27,056 nucleotides of DNA from an uncultured Anaerolineaceae bacterium. GTDB lineage: Bacteria; Chloroflexota; Anaerolineae; Promineifilales; Promineifilaceae. Position numbers and translations under genes: made by a program. Below the pieces are notes generated by a model. The model was not told where the DNA came from, searched no databases, and saw only the letters and a list, made by a program, of their open reading frames with translations. The stretch lies in NCBI GenBank assembly GCA_937967805.1, contig CALBTC010000156.1, forward strand, positions 1 through 27,056. Reading direction: 5' to 3'. Position 1 is the stretch's first letter. Each line of letters opens with the position of its first letter. Shown piece after piece: positions 13,850 through 21,985 of the stretch.

Positions 13850-15004
13850 TTATATTCCCTCTCGCGTCTCCCGAACAAGCTGATCGACAACCGCTTTGAG
13901 CGCCTCTTCCCGATTGTTGTCGCCGCCATGGGCCAGGTAGGTGGCAATTTGCCGGTCGGCGCTGGTGCCATTTTTTAAGATGGTGCGCACATATTCCACC
14001 TCATGCCGGCTGCCCAAGTCATCCACGACGTCGTCCAGCAGCTCCAGCAGTTCATCCATTAACTTGGGAAAGGGAACCGATTCTTGCAGACCGAAGTCGA
14101 TCAATTCGCCGTTGATGCCGTAGCGCACGGCGCGCCATTTGTTTTCGGTGATGTGCATGTGGCGATACTGCCGCCATGACATATTTTGCCGGCGCAGCTT
14201 AAGCAGCTTGGCGCAAATTGCCTGGAACAGGGCGGCGATGCAAATCGCTTCATCAATCTTAGTACAGATATCGGTGATGCGGAACTCCAGCGTGTCGAAA
14301 ACGGGATGCGGGCGAATGTCCCACCAGATTTTGGCGCGCGTATCTTCTTTGCCAAAGGCGCCCACCATGCCCAGCGTGCGTTCGTAGCTCAAATATTCGC
14401 CCCACGATTCAAACGAATGGGGAATGCCGGTGCGGGGCAGTGATTCAAAGACCACGCTGCGGTAGGATCGTAGACCAGTGTTACGGCCGTGCCAAAACGG
14501 TGAGCTGGTGGAAAGCGCCAGCAAGTGGGGAATGAAGTAGCGCGCCTGGTTCATAATCTCCATCATCAGGTTCTTCGATTCCAGATCGCCGCCAAAACCT
14601 ACGTGAACGTGCATGCCAAAAATGAGCAGCCGCTTGGCCACGCCCTGCATATCGTCCAGCAGCTCCTTATAGCGCACGCCGTCGGTGATCGACTGCTCAT
14701 CCCAACGGGCGAAGGGATGGGTTGAGGCAGCGGCAATCGCCAGTCCGTTCTCGTCAGCCAGATCACAAATGGCGCGGCGCAGCCGGATGACTTCCTGCCG
14801 TACTTCACCAATATTCTGGCAAACGTTGCTGCCCACTTCCACCTGCGACTGCATTAATTCCGGCATCAAATTGAGACTGACTTCTCGCTGCTTATCCTGG
14901 GATAAAAATTCTGAAATGTAGGCATGAAGATTGCGCGTTTTAGGATCGATAATCTGATACTCTTCTTCAATTCCCATGGTGAGTGGCGGGGTAGGTACGG
15001 ACAT
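13850..15004 (-). CDS. YbdK-type carboxylate-amine ligase (GCS2 family)
   Basis: A 384-residue ATP-grasp-like enzyme of the glutamate-cysteine ligase 2 family. Gly11-Ile-Glu-Glu-Glu-Tyr begins the conserved nucleotide/metal motif. S-Q-V-E-V-G-S follows at 53-59, then H-P-F-A-R-W near 96-101 and His132-Val-His-Val-Gly136. E. coli YbdK has weak glutamate-cysteine ligase activity; the in vivo substrate of most family members is unknown, so gamma-glutamylcysteine synthesis should not be assumed. GGAG just upstream of the ATG supports the start. The length is normal for the family. Its stop lies close to the convergent hemolysin III gene. A hairpin separates it from pepA. Confidence 0.9.
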   Translation of the reverse strand: MSVPTPPLTMGIEEEYQIIDPKTRNLHAYISEFLSQDKQREVSLNLMPELMQSQVEVGSNVCQNIGEVRQEVIRLRRAICDLADENGLAIAAASTHPFARWDEQSITDGVRYKELLDDMQGVAKRLLIFGMHVHVGFGGDLESKNLMMEIMNQARYFIPHLLALSTSSPFWHGRNTGLRSYRSVVFESLPRTGIPHSFESWGEYLSYERTLGMVGAFGKEDTRAKIWWDIRPHPVFDTLEFRITDICTKIDEAICIAALFQAICAKLLKLRRQNMSWRQYRHMHITENKWRAVRYGINGELIDFGLQESVPFPKLMDELLELLDDVVDDLGSRHEVEYVRTILKNGTSADRQIATYLAHGGDNNREEALKAVVDQLVRETREGI

Positions 15005-15080
15005 CTGGTTCTCCTATTTTGTGGACATACTCAAGTGTGAGCGGATTGCTGGAGAGATTATAAAAGGGGAGGGGAGAAGT

Positions 15081-15134
15081 TTGCAAGTGGGCGAGTTTGC
15101 GAGTAGACGTTAGTCACTCGCAAACTCACAAACA
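15081..15134. repeat. Palindrome of GCGAGTTTG words
   Basis: GCGAGTTTGCGAGT (15091-15104) pairs with ACTCGCAAACTCAC (15116-15129), one mismatch, around an 11-nt loop. It directly abuts the pepA stop codon and probably forms the 3' end of the pepA transcript. Confidence 0.7.
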
Positions 15135-16631
15135 TTATGCCCAATTGCGCAAAAATTCGACCAGGAGGCGGACGCCGTAGCCGGTGCCGCCGCGCGACGT
15201 GTAGCCGCTCCCTTTTTCGCTAAGTGCCATGCCGGCAATGTCCAGATGGCCCCAGGGATAGTCGACAAACTGCTTGAGGAACATGGCCGAGGTGGCTACC
15301 CCACCAAAACGGCCGCCGCTGTTTTTGATGTCGGCTACGTCGGATTTGATCGCTTCTTTGTAATCGTCCCACAGGGGCATAGGCCAGACGCGCTCGTGAA
15401 CGGCCGTTCCCGCCGCCACCAGTTTATCCCGCAAGCTATCTTCCGTGCTGAACAGCCCGGCGGCCATATTGCTGCCCAGGGCAACCACGCAAGCGCCCGT
15501 CAAGGTGGCCAGGTCGATGACCGCTTTGGGGTTGTAGCGGGTGGCGTACACCAGCCCGTCGGCCAGCACCATGCGCCCTTCGGCGTCGGTGGAGATAATT
15601 TCAACCGTGGTGCCGTTGCTGATGGTGATGACGTCGGCCGGACGGTAGGCGTTGGCGTCGGGCATGTTTTCGGTGCAGGGGGCAATGCCGATAACGCGTA
15701 GCGGCGGGTCCAGCGCCCCCACCACTTTCATTGCCCCCAAAACGGCCGCTGCGCCGCCCATGTCTGACTTCATCGCTTCCATTTTTTCTGATGGTTTAAT
15801 GGAAATGCCGCCGGTGTCAAAGGTAATTCCTTTGCCGACCAGAACAATGGTGTCTAAATCTTCGCGGTCGGCGTTATGTGCCAGCACAATGAATTTGGGC
15901 GGTTCGCCGGCGCCTTTGGCCACGGCCAAAAAGCCACCCATGCTGCGTTCGGCCGCCCAGGCGCGGTCGCCGACGGTGATTTTAAGGTTGTGTTCGCTGG
16001 CGATGGATTCGGCCGTTTCTGCCATCTTCGTCGGGGTGGCGACGTTCGGCGGCATGTTGACCAGATCGCGGGCCAGGGCCACGCCGGCGGCAATTGCCTG
16101 CGCCTGCCGGCTGCCGGCTTCAATGGCCGGGATTTTGCTCTCATCGAACTCGACGATTGTAAGCGAGTCAATCTCGTGCGGCGGCTCCGACTCTTTTTTG
16201 GTGGCGGCAAAGCGGTAAAGCGCCAGCAGGCTGCCTTCTGTTGTGGCTTGTGCGGCCGTTTCCACATCCAACCCGCCCACGCCTGCGCCATGAACAATCG
16301 TGGCCACGTTTTTGGCCTTGAGCTGGCGCGCCTGCTTGATGCCGCTGGCTGCCGCCTGCCGCACGCCTTCCAGATTGAAATCGTCTCGCTTGCCCAGGCC
16401 TACCACCAGCACGCGCATGGCAGGTATTGCGCCGCGCGGATAGACAACGCCTACTTCGCCTGCCTTGCCGGTCAGGTCACCGCTGGCAATCAGTTCGCTG
16501 ATCGCGCCATCCAATGCTTTGTCTACAGCCCCGGTAGCACCGGCGGGTGTCGTCACATCATCAAACAGGTTCACGATGAGGGTGTCGGCTTCCATGGCCT
16601 GAATTTCACCCTGGTTAACATTTATTTTCAT
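15135..16631 (-). CDS. pepA: Leucyl aminopeptidase (M17)
   Basis: A 498-residue cytosolic M17 aminopeptidase, which removes N-terminal residues from peptides during protein turnover. All expected dimetal-site residues are present: Lys267, Asp272, Asp290, Asp349 and Glu351, each three positions before the E. coli PepA counterparts as I remember them. Arg353 completes the signature T-D-A-E-G-R-M-V-L-A-D-G. The N-terminal macro-like domain covers about residues 1-170. Length and layout are those of an intact enzyme that forms hexamers. A GGAG-containing site lies before the ATG. The gene is probably monocistronic, since repeat-rich spacers flank it on both sides. Exact ACGGCCGT occurs once, at 15400. 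Confidence 0.95.
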   Translation of the reverse strand: MKINVNQGEIQAMEADTLIVNLFDDVTTPAGATGAVDKALDGAISELIASGDLTGKAGEVGVVYPRGAIPAMRVLVVGLGKRDDFNLEGVRQAAASGIKQARQLKAKNVATIVHGAGVGGLDVETAAQATTEGSLLALYRFAATKKESEPPHEIDSLTIVEFDESKIPAIEAGSRQAQAIAAGVALARDLVNMPPNVATPTKMAETAESIASEHNLKITVGDRAWAAERSMGGFLAVAKGAGEPPKFIVLAHNADREDLDTIVLVGKGITFDTGGISIKPSEKMEAMKSDMGGAAAVLGAMKVVGALDPPLRVIGIAPCTENMPDANAYRPADVITISNGTTVEIISTDAEGRMVLADGLVYATRYNPKAVIDLATLTGACVVALGSNMAAGLFSTEDSLRDKLVAAGTAVHERVWPMPLWDDYKEAIKSDVADIKNSGGRFGGVATSAMFLKQFVDYPWGHLDIAGMALSEKGSGYTSRGGTGYGVRLLVEFLRNWA

Positions 16632-16755
16632 TCGCTCCTCCTTGGGAAATATGGGATTTTGCTAATGTCGGTATTGTACCTGCTAATTTATTTGGCACTA
16701 GACAGTCATCTAATCTTTGCTATGCTTGGTAATCTCTGCAACGGGCTGATAAATC

Positions 16756-16906
16756 GTTGGTCAAGTTTTTTGTATTTTAAGAATTAAAACGGGCAACGAT
16801 TTTGGGTAGGGGCAGACCTCCGTGTCTGCCCTGATTTGGGCGACCACGGAGGGTCGCCCCTACCATTACCCGGTTTATTTTTTAAACACTAAAAAACTTG
16901 ACCAAC
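16756..16906. mobile_element. 151-bp nested palindromic element with 16-bp inverted ends
   Basis: GTTGGTCAAGTTTTTT (16756-16771) is the exact complement of 16891-16906. Inside sits a second palindrome (16806-16863) whose 19-nt arms match at 17 of 19 positions and which begins GTAGGGGC and ends GCCCCTAC. The outer arms continue with partly complementary A/T-rich stretches. The layout resembles a MITE, or one palindromic element inserted into the loop of another. No target-site duplication is visible. It lies in the 294-nt gap before the epimerase gene, ends 4 nt before that gene's ribosome-binding site (AAGGAG at 16911), and otherwise shows no gene. Confidence 0.75.
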
Positions 16907-16925
16907 AAGTGAAGGAGTTTTAAGC

Positions 16926-17927
16926 ATGAAACTGTTGGTGATTGGTGGGACACGGTTTTTGGGACGAGCCATTGTGAACCATGCGCTGGCGGCGGGGCAC
17001 GATGTGACGCTGTTTAATCGTGGCCAGAGCAACCCGGATTTATTCGACGGCGAGGTGGAAACGTTGATTGGCGACCGGGATGGGGGATTGGCGGCGCTAG
17101 ACGGCCGTTCCTGGGACGCCGTCATTGATACCTGTGGCTACTTCCCCCGACTCGTGCGCGATTCTGCCGAAAAGCTCAAGGATGCGGTGGACCACTACAC
17201 CTTCATCTCTTCCCTGTCGGTTTACAGCGACAACAGCCAGGTGGGGCAAGATGAAAGCAGTCCGGTGGGCACCATTGAAGATGAAACGGTGGAAGAAATC
17301 ACCGGTGAAACGTACGGGCCGCTAAAAGTGCTGTGTGAGCAGGCCGCTGGTGAGGTAATGGGGGAAAAACGTGCCCTGCACGTCCGTGCCGGTCTCATCG
17401 TGGGTCCGCATGATTTGTCGGATCGGTTCACCTATTGGCCGGCACGCGTTGCCAGGGGCGGCGAGGTGTTGGCCCCCGATTCGCCAGACAAGCGGGTGCA
17501 GTTTATTGACGTGCGCGATCTGGCTGCCTGGACGGTGCGCGCCATGGAAGCCAGGCTGTATGGACCTTATAACGCCACGGGGCCGGACGGCCGTTTAACC
17601 ATGGGTGAAGTGCTGCAAACCTGCCGCGACGTTTCGGGCAGCGATGCCCAATTTACCTGGGTCAGCGAGCCGTTCTTGCTGGAGAATGAAGTCGGTCCCT
17701 ATGTAGAAATGCCGCTTTGGGTTCCGGCCGAGTATGCCGGCTTTGATTCCTTTAACTGCCAAAAAGCGATTGTTGCCGGGCTGACGTTTCGGCCGTTGCT
17801 CAAAACCGTGCGCGACACGCTCGGCTGGCAAACCACCCGCGCGGATGACTACCAATGGCGCGGCGGTCTCACCCCGGAGCGAGAAGCAGAGTTGCTAGAA
17901 AAATGGCACGCTGCAGGTGGCAAGTAG
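16926..17927 (+). CDS. NAD-dependent epimerase/reductase (extended SDR)
   Basis: A 333-residue extended short-chain dehydrogenase/reductase. Gly7-Gly-Thr-Arg-Phe-Leu-Gly13 forms the dinucleotide-binding loop, in the G-G-T-x-F-L-G form seen in sugar-nucleotide and reductase-like members. Tyr130-Gly-Pro-Leu-Lys134 is the catalytic Y-x3-K. S-S-L-S-V-Y-S near 97-103 supplies the catalytic Ser region. The C-terminal third would bind the substrate, which cannot be named. AAGGAG at 16911 precedes the ATG. The last codons (Gly-Gly-Lys-stop) overlap the left arm of the next repeat, so the native C-terminus may have been changed by that repeat. Confidence 0.85.
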   Translation: MKLLVIGGTRFLGRAIVNHALAAGHDVTLFNRGQSNPDLFDGEVETLIGDRDGGLAALDGRSWDAVIDTCGYFPRLVRDSAEKLKDAVDHYTFISSLSVYSDNSQVGQDESSPVGTIEDETVEEITGETYGPLKVLCEQAAGEVMGEKRALHVRAGLIVGPHDLSDRFTYWPARVARGGEVLAPDSPDKRVQFIDVRDLAAWTVRAMEARLYGPYNATGPDGRLTMGEVLQTCRDVSGSDAQFTWVSEPFLLENEVGPYVEMPLWVPAEYAGFDSFNCQKAIVAGLTFRPLLKTVRDTLGWQTTRADDYQWRGGLTPEREAELLEKWHAAGGK

Positions 17928-18005
17928 CAAGTGGCAGGTGGCAAGGCTTCAGCACCAAGCTTGCTACTTCTCACTTTTTGCTTTTCACTGCCACTTTTTG
18001 CCACC
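17913..18005. repeat. Palindrome of GGCAAGT words overlapping the epimerase 3' end
   Basis: The left arm reiterates GGTGGCAAG and GTAGCAAGTGGC; the right arm carries the complements, including CTTGCTACTT and TTTTTGCCACC. The stop codon at 17925-17927 lies within the left arm. The rest of the 149-nt gap holds only the ribosome-binding site of the next gene. Confidence 0.7.
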
Positions 18006-18076
18006 ATCCCCCCTGTGTTGTATGATCTCGCCTCTACACTTTTGCCTATTCCACAGGCATTTTTGGAGGTCCCACT

Positions 18077-19024
18077 TTGTCCCGCACAGCATTGGTCGCT
18101 ATTGGCGGCAACTCTTTGATCACCGATAAAAATAATCCCGACATCCCCCACCAATGGGATGCCGTGCGTGAAACGTGTCTGCATCTGGCCGATATGGTGG
18201 AAGATGGCTGGCGCTTAATCGTGACGCATGGCAACGGCCCGCAGGTGGGCTACATCCTGCGCCGCAATGAGCTGGCAGCCCATGAAGTACACACCACGCC
18301 GCTGGACCTTATCGTTGCCGATACCCAGGGCGCGATTGGCTACATGCTCCAGCAGGCGTTGAGCAATGAGCTGTACAGCCGGGATTTAAACGTGCCGGTT
18401 GTTTCGGTGGTGACGCAGGTGTTGGTCGATGAAGACGATCCGGCGTTTCAATCCCCCAGCAAGCCGATTGGCGGCTTTATGGCGGAGGAGCAGGCACGGC
18501 TGTTTGAAGCGCAGGGCTGGCAGGTGGTGGAGGACGCCGGACGCGGCTGGCGGCGCGTTGTAGCCTCTCCCAGACCGGTACGCATTGTTGAGGAGGATTC
18601 TATCCGGCAGTTGGTGTCGGCCGGTGGTGTGGTCATTGCTGTGGGCGGTGGCGGCATCCCCGTGGTGCAGAACCACAAGGGGGAGCTGCGCGAAATACGG
18701 GGGGTGATGGCCGTTATCGACAAGGATTGGGCTAGCGGTTTGCTGGCGGCGCAGCTTGACGTGGATTTGCTGTTGATTTCTACCGGTGTGCCACAGGTGG
18801 CTATCCACTTTAATACGCCGCAGCAGGAGAATTTGGGAGAGATTACGGCCGTTCAACTGCGCCAATATTTGCAAGAGGGCCACTTTGCCCCCGGCAGCAT
18901 GAAGCCTAAAGTTGAAGCTGTACTCGATTTTCTGGATAATGGCGGCAAGCAGGCGCTCGTCACCAGCCCGACCTGTATTAGCCAGGCGATGCGCAAAGAG
19001 ACGGGCACCTGGATTACGAATTAG
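18077..19024 (+). CDS. arcC: Carbamate kinase
   Basis: A 315-residue amino-acid-kinase-fold enzyme that interconverts carbamoyl phosphate plus ADP with carbamate plus ATP. Motifs in order are Gly10-Gly-Asn-Ser-Leu14, His51-Gly-Asn-Gly-Pro-Gln-Val-Gly58, the glycine-rich loop Val189-Gly-Gly-Gly-Gly-Ile-Pro195, and A-V-I-D-K-D-W-A. All fit carbamate kinase rather than acetylglutamate kinase. The length is typical. The start is TTG at 18077, preceded by GGAGGT at 18065-18070 with a 6-nt spacer; no better ATG is available. The arginine deiminase genes that often accompany arcC are absent nearby, so it may serve allantoin or purine breakdown or carbamoyl-phosphate turnover; this is inference. Confidence 0.9.
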   Translation: MSRTALVAIGGNSLITDKNNPDIPHQWDAVRETCLHLADMVEDGWRLIVTHGNGPQVGYILRRNELAAHEVHTTPLDLIVADTQGAIGYMLQQALSNELYSRDLNVPVVSVVTQVLVDEDDPAFQSPSKPIGGFMAEEQARLFEAQGWQVVEDAGRGWRRVVASPRPVRIVEEDSIRQLVSAGGVVIAVGGGGIPVVQNHKGELREIRGVMAVIDKDWASGLLAAQLDVDLLLISTGVPQVAIHFNTPQQENLGEITAVQLRQYLQEGHFAPGSMKPKVEAVLDFLDNGGKQALVTSPTCISQAMRKETGTWITN

Positions 19025-19038
19025 GCGCTAACGCGCCC

Positions 19039-19138
19039 AATTGTGAATCGTGAATTGTGAACAATTAATTGTGAATGAATGCCGGCAGCAAGGCTCACTC
19101 ACAATTCACAATTCGCTATTCACAGTTCATAATTTTCT
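19039..19138. repeat. Palindrome of AATTGTGAAT words reaching the next start codon
   Basis: ATTGTGAAT-like words occur three times on the left (from 19040 to about 19076), with their complements (ACAATTCACAATTC, ATTCACAGTTCATAATT) on the right up to 19133. The element fills almost all of the 114-nt gap and leaves no Shine-Dalgarno sequence before the ATG at 19139. Confidence 0.7.
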
Positions 19139-20362
19139 ATGGGTTGTTTTCGGATTGATCTGACAAGTCCCCTGGAGCTGATTTTTTACGGCCTGTCGCT
19201 GCTGCAAGCGTACCGGGCGGTGCAGCTGGCCGTGGGCATCCAAAAAGATTGGTCCGGCTTTCGGCAGCCCCCGCTGACGCAGCGCAAGATGCAAATGGTG
19301 GAGTCGGCGTCTTTTTTGCTGGCCATTCCCCCCGCTGTCCTCGTCCATGAGTATTTTCACGCTATTCCCATCTGGCTCTTTGGCGGGCGCGTGGTCAACT
19401 GTGGCTACGGTTTTTACTGGGGCTATGTTCAGGCCGATCGCTTTTTTATGCCCACGCAGGAATGGATCATTAGTGTGGGCGGTACAGTTGGATCGTTGTT
19501 GTTTGCGGCCGTTTGGTTTGCCCTGTTCAACTGGAGCCGAAGCCGGACCCTACGCTACTTTGGTCGCCAGTCGCTGAAGATGCTGCTGTACTTTTCTCTC
19601 ATCTACTATCCTGTTTTTACCGCGCTCACCTTCATTGGTGATTGGCGCGTGATTTATGATTTCGGTGCGACGCCTATTCTAAGTGGGGCCACGGCCGTTT
19701 TTCATGCTGGTTTGCTTTGGCTCATGTGGCTGGCCAACCGGCGCGGCTGGTTTGAAATGGTCGGGCACGAGAGCGTAGCGGATGCCCAGGCCTTTGCCCA
19801 GCTACAAGCACAGCGGCAGCTCAATCCACATGACGCGGCACTAACTTTGCAGGTGGTGGATGCCATGCGCCTGGGTGGTGCGCCGCAGAAGGCGATGACG
19901 CTTCTGCAGCAGGCCATTGAGCAGAATCCCGACGAGGCTGGATTTTATTTGCAGTTGGCTCTGTTGCAGCACGGCGGCAAAGGGAACGTGCCGGGAACGG
20001 CCGTGCGCAACCTGGAAAAAGCGCTGCAGTTAGGGCTAAGCGATCCGCGCCAGCAGGCGATGGCTTACAATTTGCTGGGGCAGCATGCGCTGGACAAGGG
20101 TCAGGGGCAGACGGCGCTGGATTATCTGGACAAAGCTATCCGGGCGGTTGACACCTGGACCGAAACGCCCATCAATCCGCTGTTTAGAGCCAATTTGTAC
20201 CATTTGCGCAGTCTGGTGCAGCAGCGTTTGCAGCAGCCGGAGCTGGCGCGCCAGGATGCGCAGCAGGCGGTTGCGCTGGCCCAGGAGACAAAAAGCGAGC
20301 GGGCAGTTACCTTTTATCAGCAAAAGTTGGAGATGATTGAGAATTGGAACGGCCGTCATTAA
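19139..20362 (+). CDS. Membrane HEXXH (M50-like) protein with TPR domain
   Basis: A 407-residue protein of uncertain function. The N-terminal half has about five hydrophobic spans. The third contains His70-Glu-Tyr-Phe-His74, the HEXXH zinc motif, within V-L-V-H-E-Y-F-H-A-I-P-I-W-L-F-G-G, strongly resembling the intramembrane site of M50 site-2-type proteases. The usual N-x2-P-x4-D-G third-ligand motif is not obvious; an Asp near residue 167 is one candidate. From about 215 on the protein is soluble and helical, with tetratricopeptide-like repeats (A-M-T-L-L-Q-Q-A-I-E-Q-N-P-D-E-A, A-L-D-Y-L-D-K-A-I-R). It may be a regulated membrane protease with a protein-binding tail, or a non-catalytic homologue. 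The start abuts a repeat and lacks a Shine-Dalgarno site, so it is uncertain. Confidence 0.65.
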   Translation: MGCFRIDLTSPLELIFYGLSLLQAYRAVQLAVGIQKDWSGFRQPPLTQRKMQMVESASFLLAIPPAVLVHEYFHAIPIWLFGGRVVNCGYGFYWGYVQADRFFMPTQEWIISVGGTVGSLLFAAVWFALFNWSRSRTLRYFGRQSLKMLLYFSLIYYPVFTALTFIGDWRVIYDFGATPILSGATAVFHAGLLWLMWLANRRGWFEMVGHESVADAQAFAQLQAQRQLNPHDAALTLQVVDAMRLGGAPQKAMTLLQQAIEQNPDEAGFYLQLALLQHGGKGNVPGTAVRNLEKALQLGLSDPRQQAMAYNLLGQHALDKGQGQTALDYLDKAIRAVDTWTETPINPLFRANLYHLRSLVQQRLQQPELARQDAQQAVALAQETKSERAVTFYQQKLEMIENWNGRH

Positions 20363-20584
20363 CAGGTCAAAATATGATCAATATCACCCGATACAAGTGT
20401 TATGCCGCACTAATTAAGACCGATATATTTCGGTACCCTTTACACTCGACCCAAATAGTGGCTGCTGGTACGATTATGGAAATTAGCAACCAATGCGAAA
20501 CTATAAGTTAAGGAGGTGAGCCGAAACAAATCATTTAAACAGGTTTCATGATGCAACTGTAAAAATCTTTTGAGGAGAGAGTAA
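20363..20584 (+). promoter_or_regulatory. Leader of the nucleoside-transport operon
   Basis: This 222-nt gap should carry the operon promoter. It holds a small inverted repeat, ACCGA (20419-20423) with TCGGT (20430-20434) around an A/T-rich centre, a plausible operator. AAGGAGG at 20510-20516 is a strong Shine-Dalgarno sequence with no start codon at normal spacing. Two minute frames are present: 11 codons at 20476-20511 and four codons (Met-Met-Gln-Leu) beginning at 20549. The true ribosome-binding site for the lipoprotein is GAGGAG at 20572-20577. I could not fit a purine riboswitch consensus. Confidence 0.35.
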
Positions 20585-21874
20585 ATGATGAAAAATAAAA
20601 CCCTTTGGATCTTTTTTCTGCTGATGATGGCCTTTGCCTTGACGTTGTCTGCCTGTGGTGGCGGTGATGAACCTGAAGCTGATGACACTGCCGCTGACAG
20701 TGGTGATGGGGCAGAAACGGCCGTAGATTGTGGCAGCAGCACGGGTGAGGCTGAACAAGAAGGCAGCTACCAGATTCCCACGGCCATCGAAGGTTGCTAT
20801 AACGTTGCATTTGTCTACGTTGGCCCGCATGATGATGGTGGCTGGACGCAGGCGCATGATGTCGGCCGTATGTACGTGCAAGAAAATGTTGAAGACGTTC
20901 ACACAGCCTTTGTGGAAAACGTCGCCGAAGGCGCTGACGCCGAACAGGTGATCCGCTCACTGGCTCGCAAAGGCTTCGACGTAATCTTCACCACTTCCTT
21001 TGGCTATATGGACGCCTCTGAAACCGTAGCCAGCGAATTCCCCGATGTAGATATCATCCACATCAGCGGCTTCAAATCCAATGGCGAAAACTTTGGTAAC
21101 CTCTTTGGCGCCATGGAAGATATGAAATATCTGGCCGGAATGCTGGCAGGATCCCGCGCCGAAATGGACGGCAATCCTCGCCTCGGTTACATTGCCACTT
21201 TCCCCATCCCCGAAGAACTGCGGCTAGGCAATGCCTTTGCCCTGGGCGCACAGGAAACATGCCCTGAATGCACCGTCGATGTTCGCTGGATCTTCACCTG
21301 GCACGATCCTATCATTGAAAAAGATGCCGCCTCTTCCTTGTTTGATGCTGGCGCACAGGTGGTGATGACCGGTGCTGACACGCCCGCACCGGCCGAAGCT
21401 GCTCCTGAAGGCAAATGGGGTATCACCTATGATTACTCCGAAAACTGCAACATTGATGCTTGCCTCACATCCATGTATTGGAATTGGGGGCCGGTTTATG
21501 CAGACATTGTAGAACGATCTATGGCTGGAACATACGAAGGCGGTTCAGAATACTTTGATGCCGATTCAGGCGCTATGGGACTGCTGGGCTTCATGGAAGG
21601 CGAAGAGCTGCAACCTGGCGTAGCTGAACTACCAGAGGAAGATTTGCAGTTGATCCGTGATACATTGGAAAAGATGTTGGCCGGTGAATTTGATCGTTTT
21701 GATGTCTTTGCCGGGCCCATCATCGACAATCAAGGGAATGTTGTTTTGGCTGAAGGTGAAAGGCTAGAACAGGAAGACCTCGATGGATTTGCTCAGTTTG
21801 GCGCGCCGTGTGACACTTGTATGTATTGGTGGAACGAGAACGTGACGGCCGAATTGCCCGAACTTGAACAGTAA
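20585..21874 (+). CDS. BMP-family nucleoside-binding lipoprotein
   Basis: A 429-residue lipoprotein of the BMP/Med family, the binding component of nucleoside ABC importers. The lipobox is Leu-Ser-Ala-Cys24, followed by a Gly/Asp/Glu-rich spacer to about 65. The periplasmic-binding-protein fold follows, with V-A-F-V-Y-V-G-P, D-G-G-W-T-Q-A-H-D (the family's substrate-side loop), F-T-T-S-F-G-Y-M-D, and N-F-G-N-L-F-G-A-M. Family members PnrA and BmpA bind purine nucleosides. It is directly followed by the double ATPase and two permeases. GAGGAG with a 7-nt spacer sets the start at 20585; a second Met follows immediately. Confidence 0.9.
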   Translation: MMKNKTLWIFFLLMMAFALTLSACGGGDEPEADDTAADSGDGAETAVDCGSSTGEAEQEGSYQIPTAIEGCYNVAFVYVGPHDDGGWTQAHDVGRMYVQENVEDVHTAFVENVAEGADAEQVIRSLARKGFDVIFTTSFGYMDASETVASEFPDVDIIHISGFKSNGENFGNLFGAMEDMKYLAGMLAGSRAEMDGNPRLGYIATFPIPEELRLGNAFALGAQETCPECTVDVRWIFTWHDPIIEKDAASSLFDAGAQVVMTGADTPAPAEAAPEGKWGITYDYSENCNIDACLTSMYWNWGPVYADIVERSMAGTYEGGSEYFDADSGAMGLLGFMEGEELQPGVAELPEEDLQLIRDTLEKMLAGEFDRFDVFAGPIIDNQGNVVLAEGERLEQEDLDGFAQFGAPCDTCMYWWNENVTAELPELEQ

Positions 21875-21875
21875 C

Positions 21876-21985
21876 CGTAATCAGTAATCAGTGCGTCGGT
21901 AATCGGTGAGCCGTACAAAACCGATTACCGGCCACTGGACACATAGTGGTCGCGTAGCGACATTACCGATCACCGAGACACAGCC
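21876..21985. repeat. Palindromic region before the importer ATPase
   Basis: CGGTAATCGGT (21897-21907) pairs exactly with 21920-21930. Next comes CCACT/AGTGG (21932-21949), then a third fragment, ATTACCGATCACCGA, close to the ATG at 21986. Words and order resemble the element at 9736-9803. No Shine-Dalgarno sequence remains before the ATG. Located between binding protein and ATPase genes, the hairpins may reduce expression of the downstream genes relative to the binding protein. Confidence 0.7.

Noticed and set aside
15876..16787. 303-codon plus-strand frame across pepA
   Set aside because: Antisense to a clear M17 aminopeptidase with all metal ligands; the frame has Gly/His/Arg-biased shadow composition.
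16756..16906. Insertion sequence
   Set aside because: No transposase frame is present and the segment is only 151 bp; at most it is a non-autonomous element.
20363..20584. Purine riboswitch upstream of the nucleoside importer
   Set aside because: The conserved three-way-junction core and paired loop sequences could not be found.
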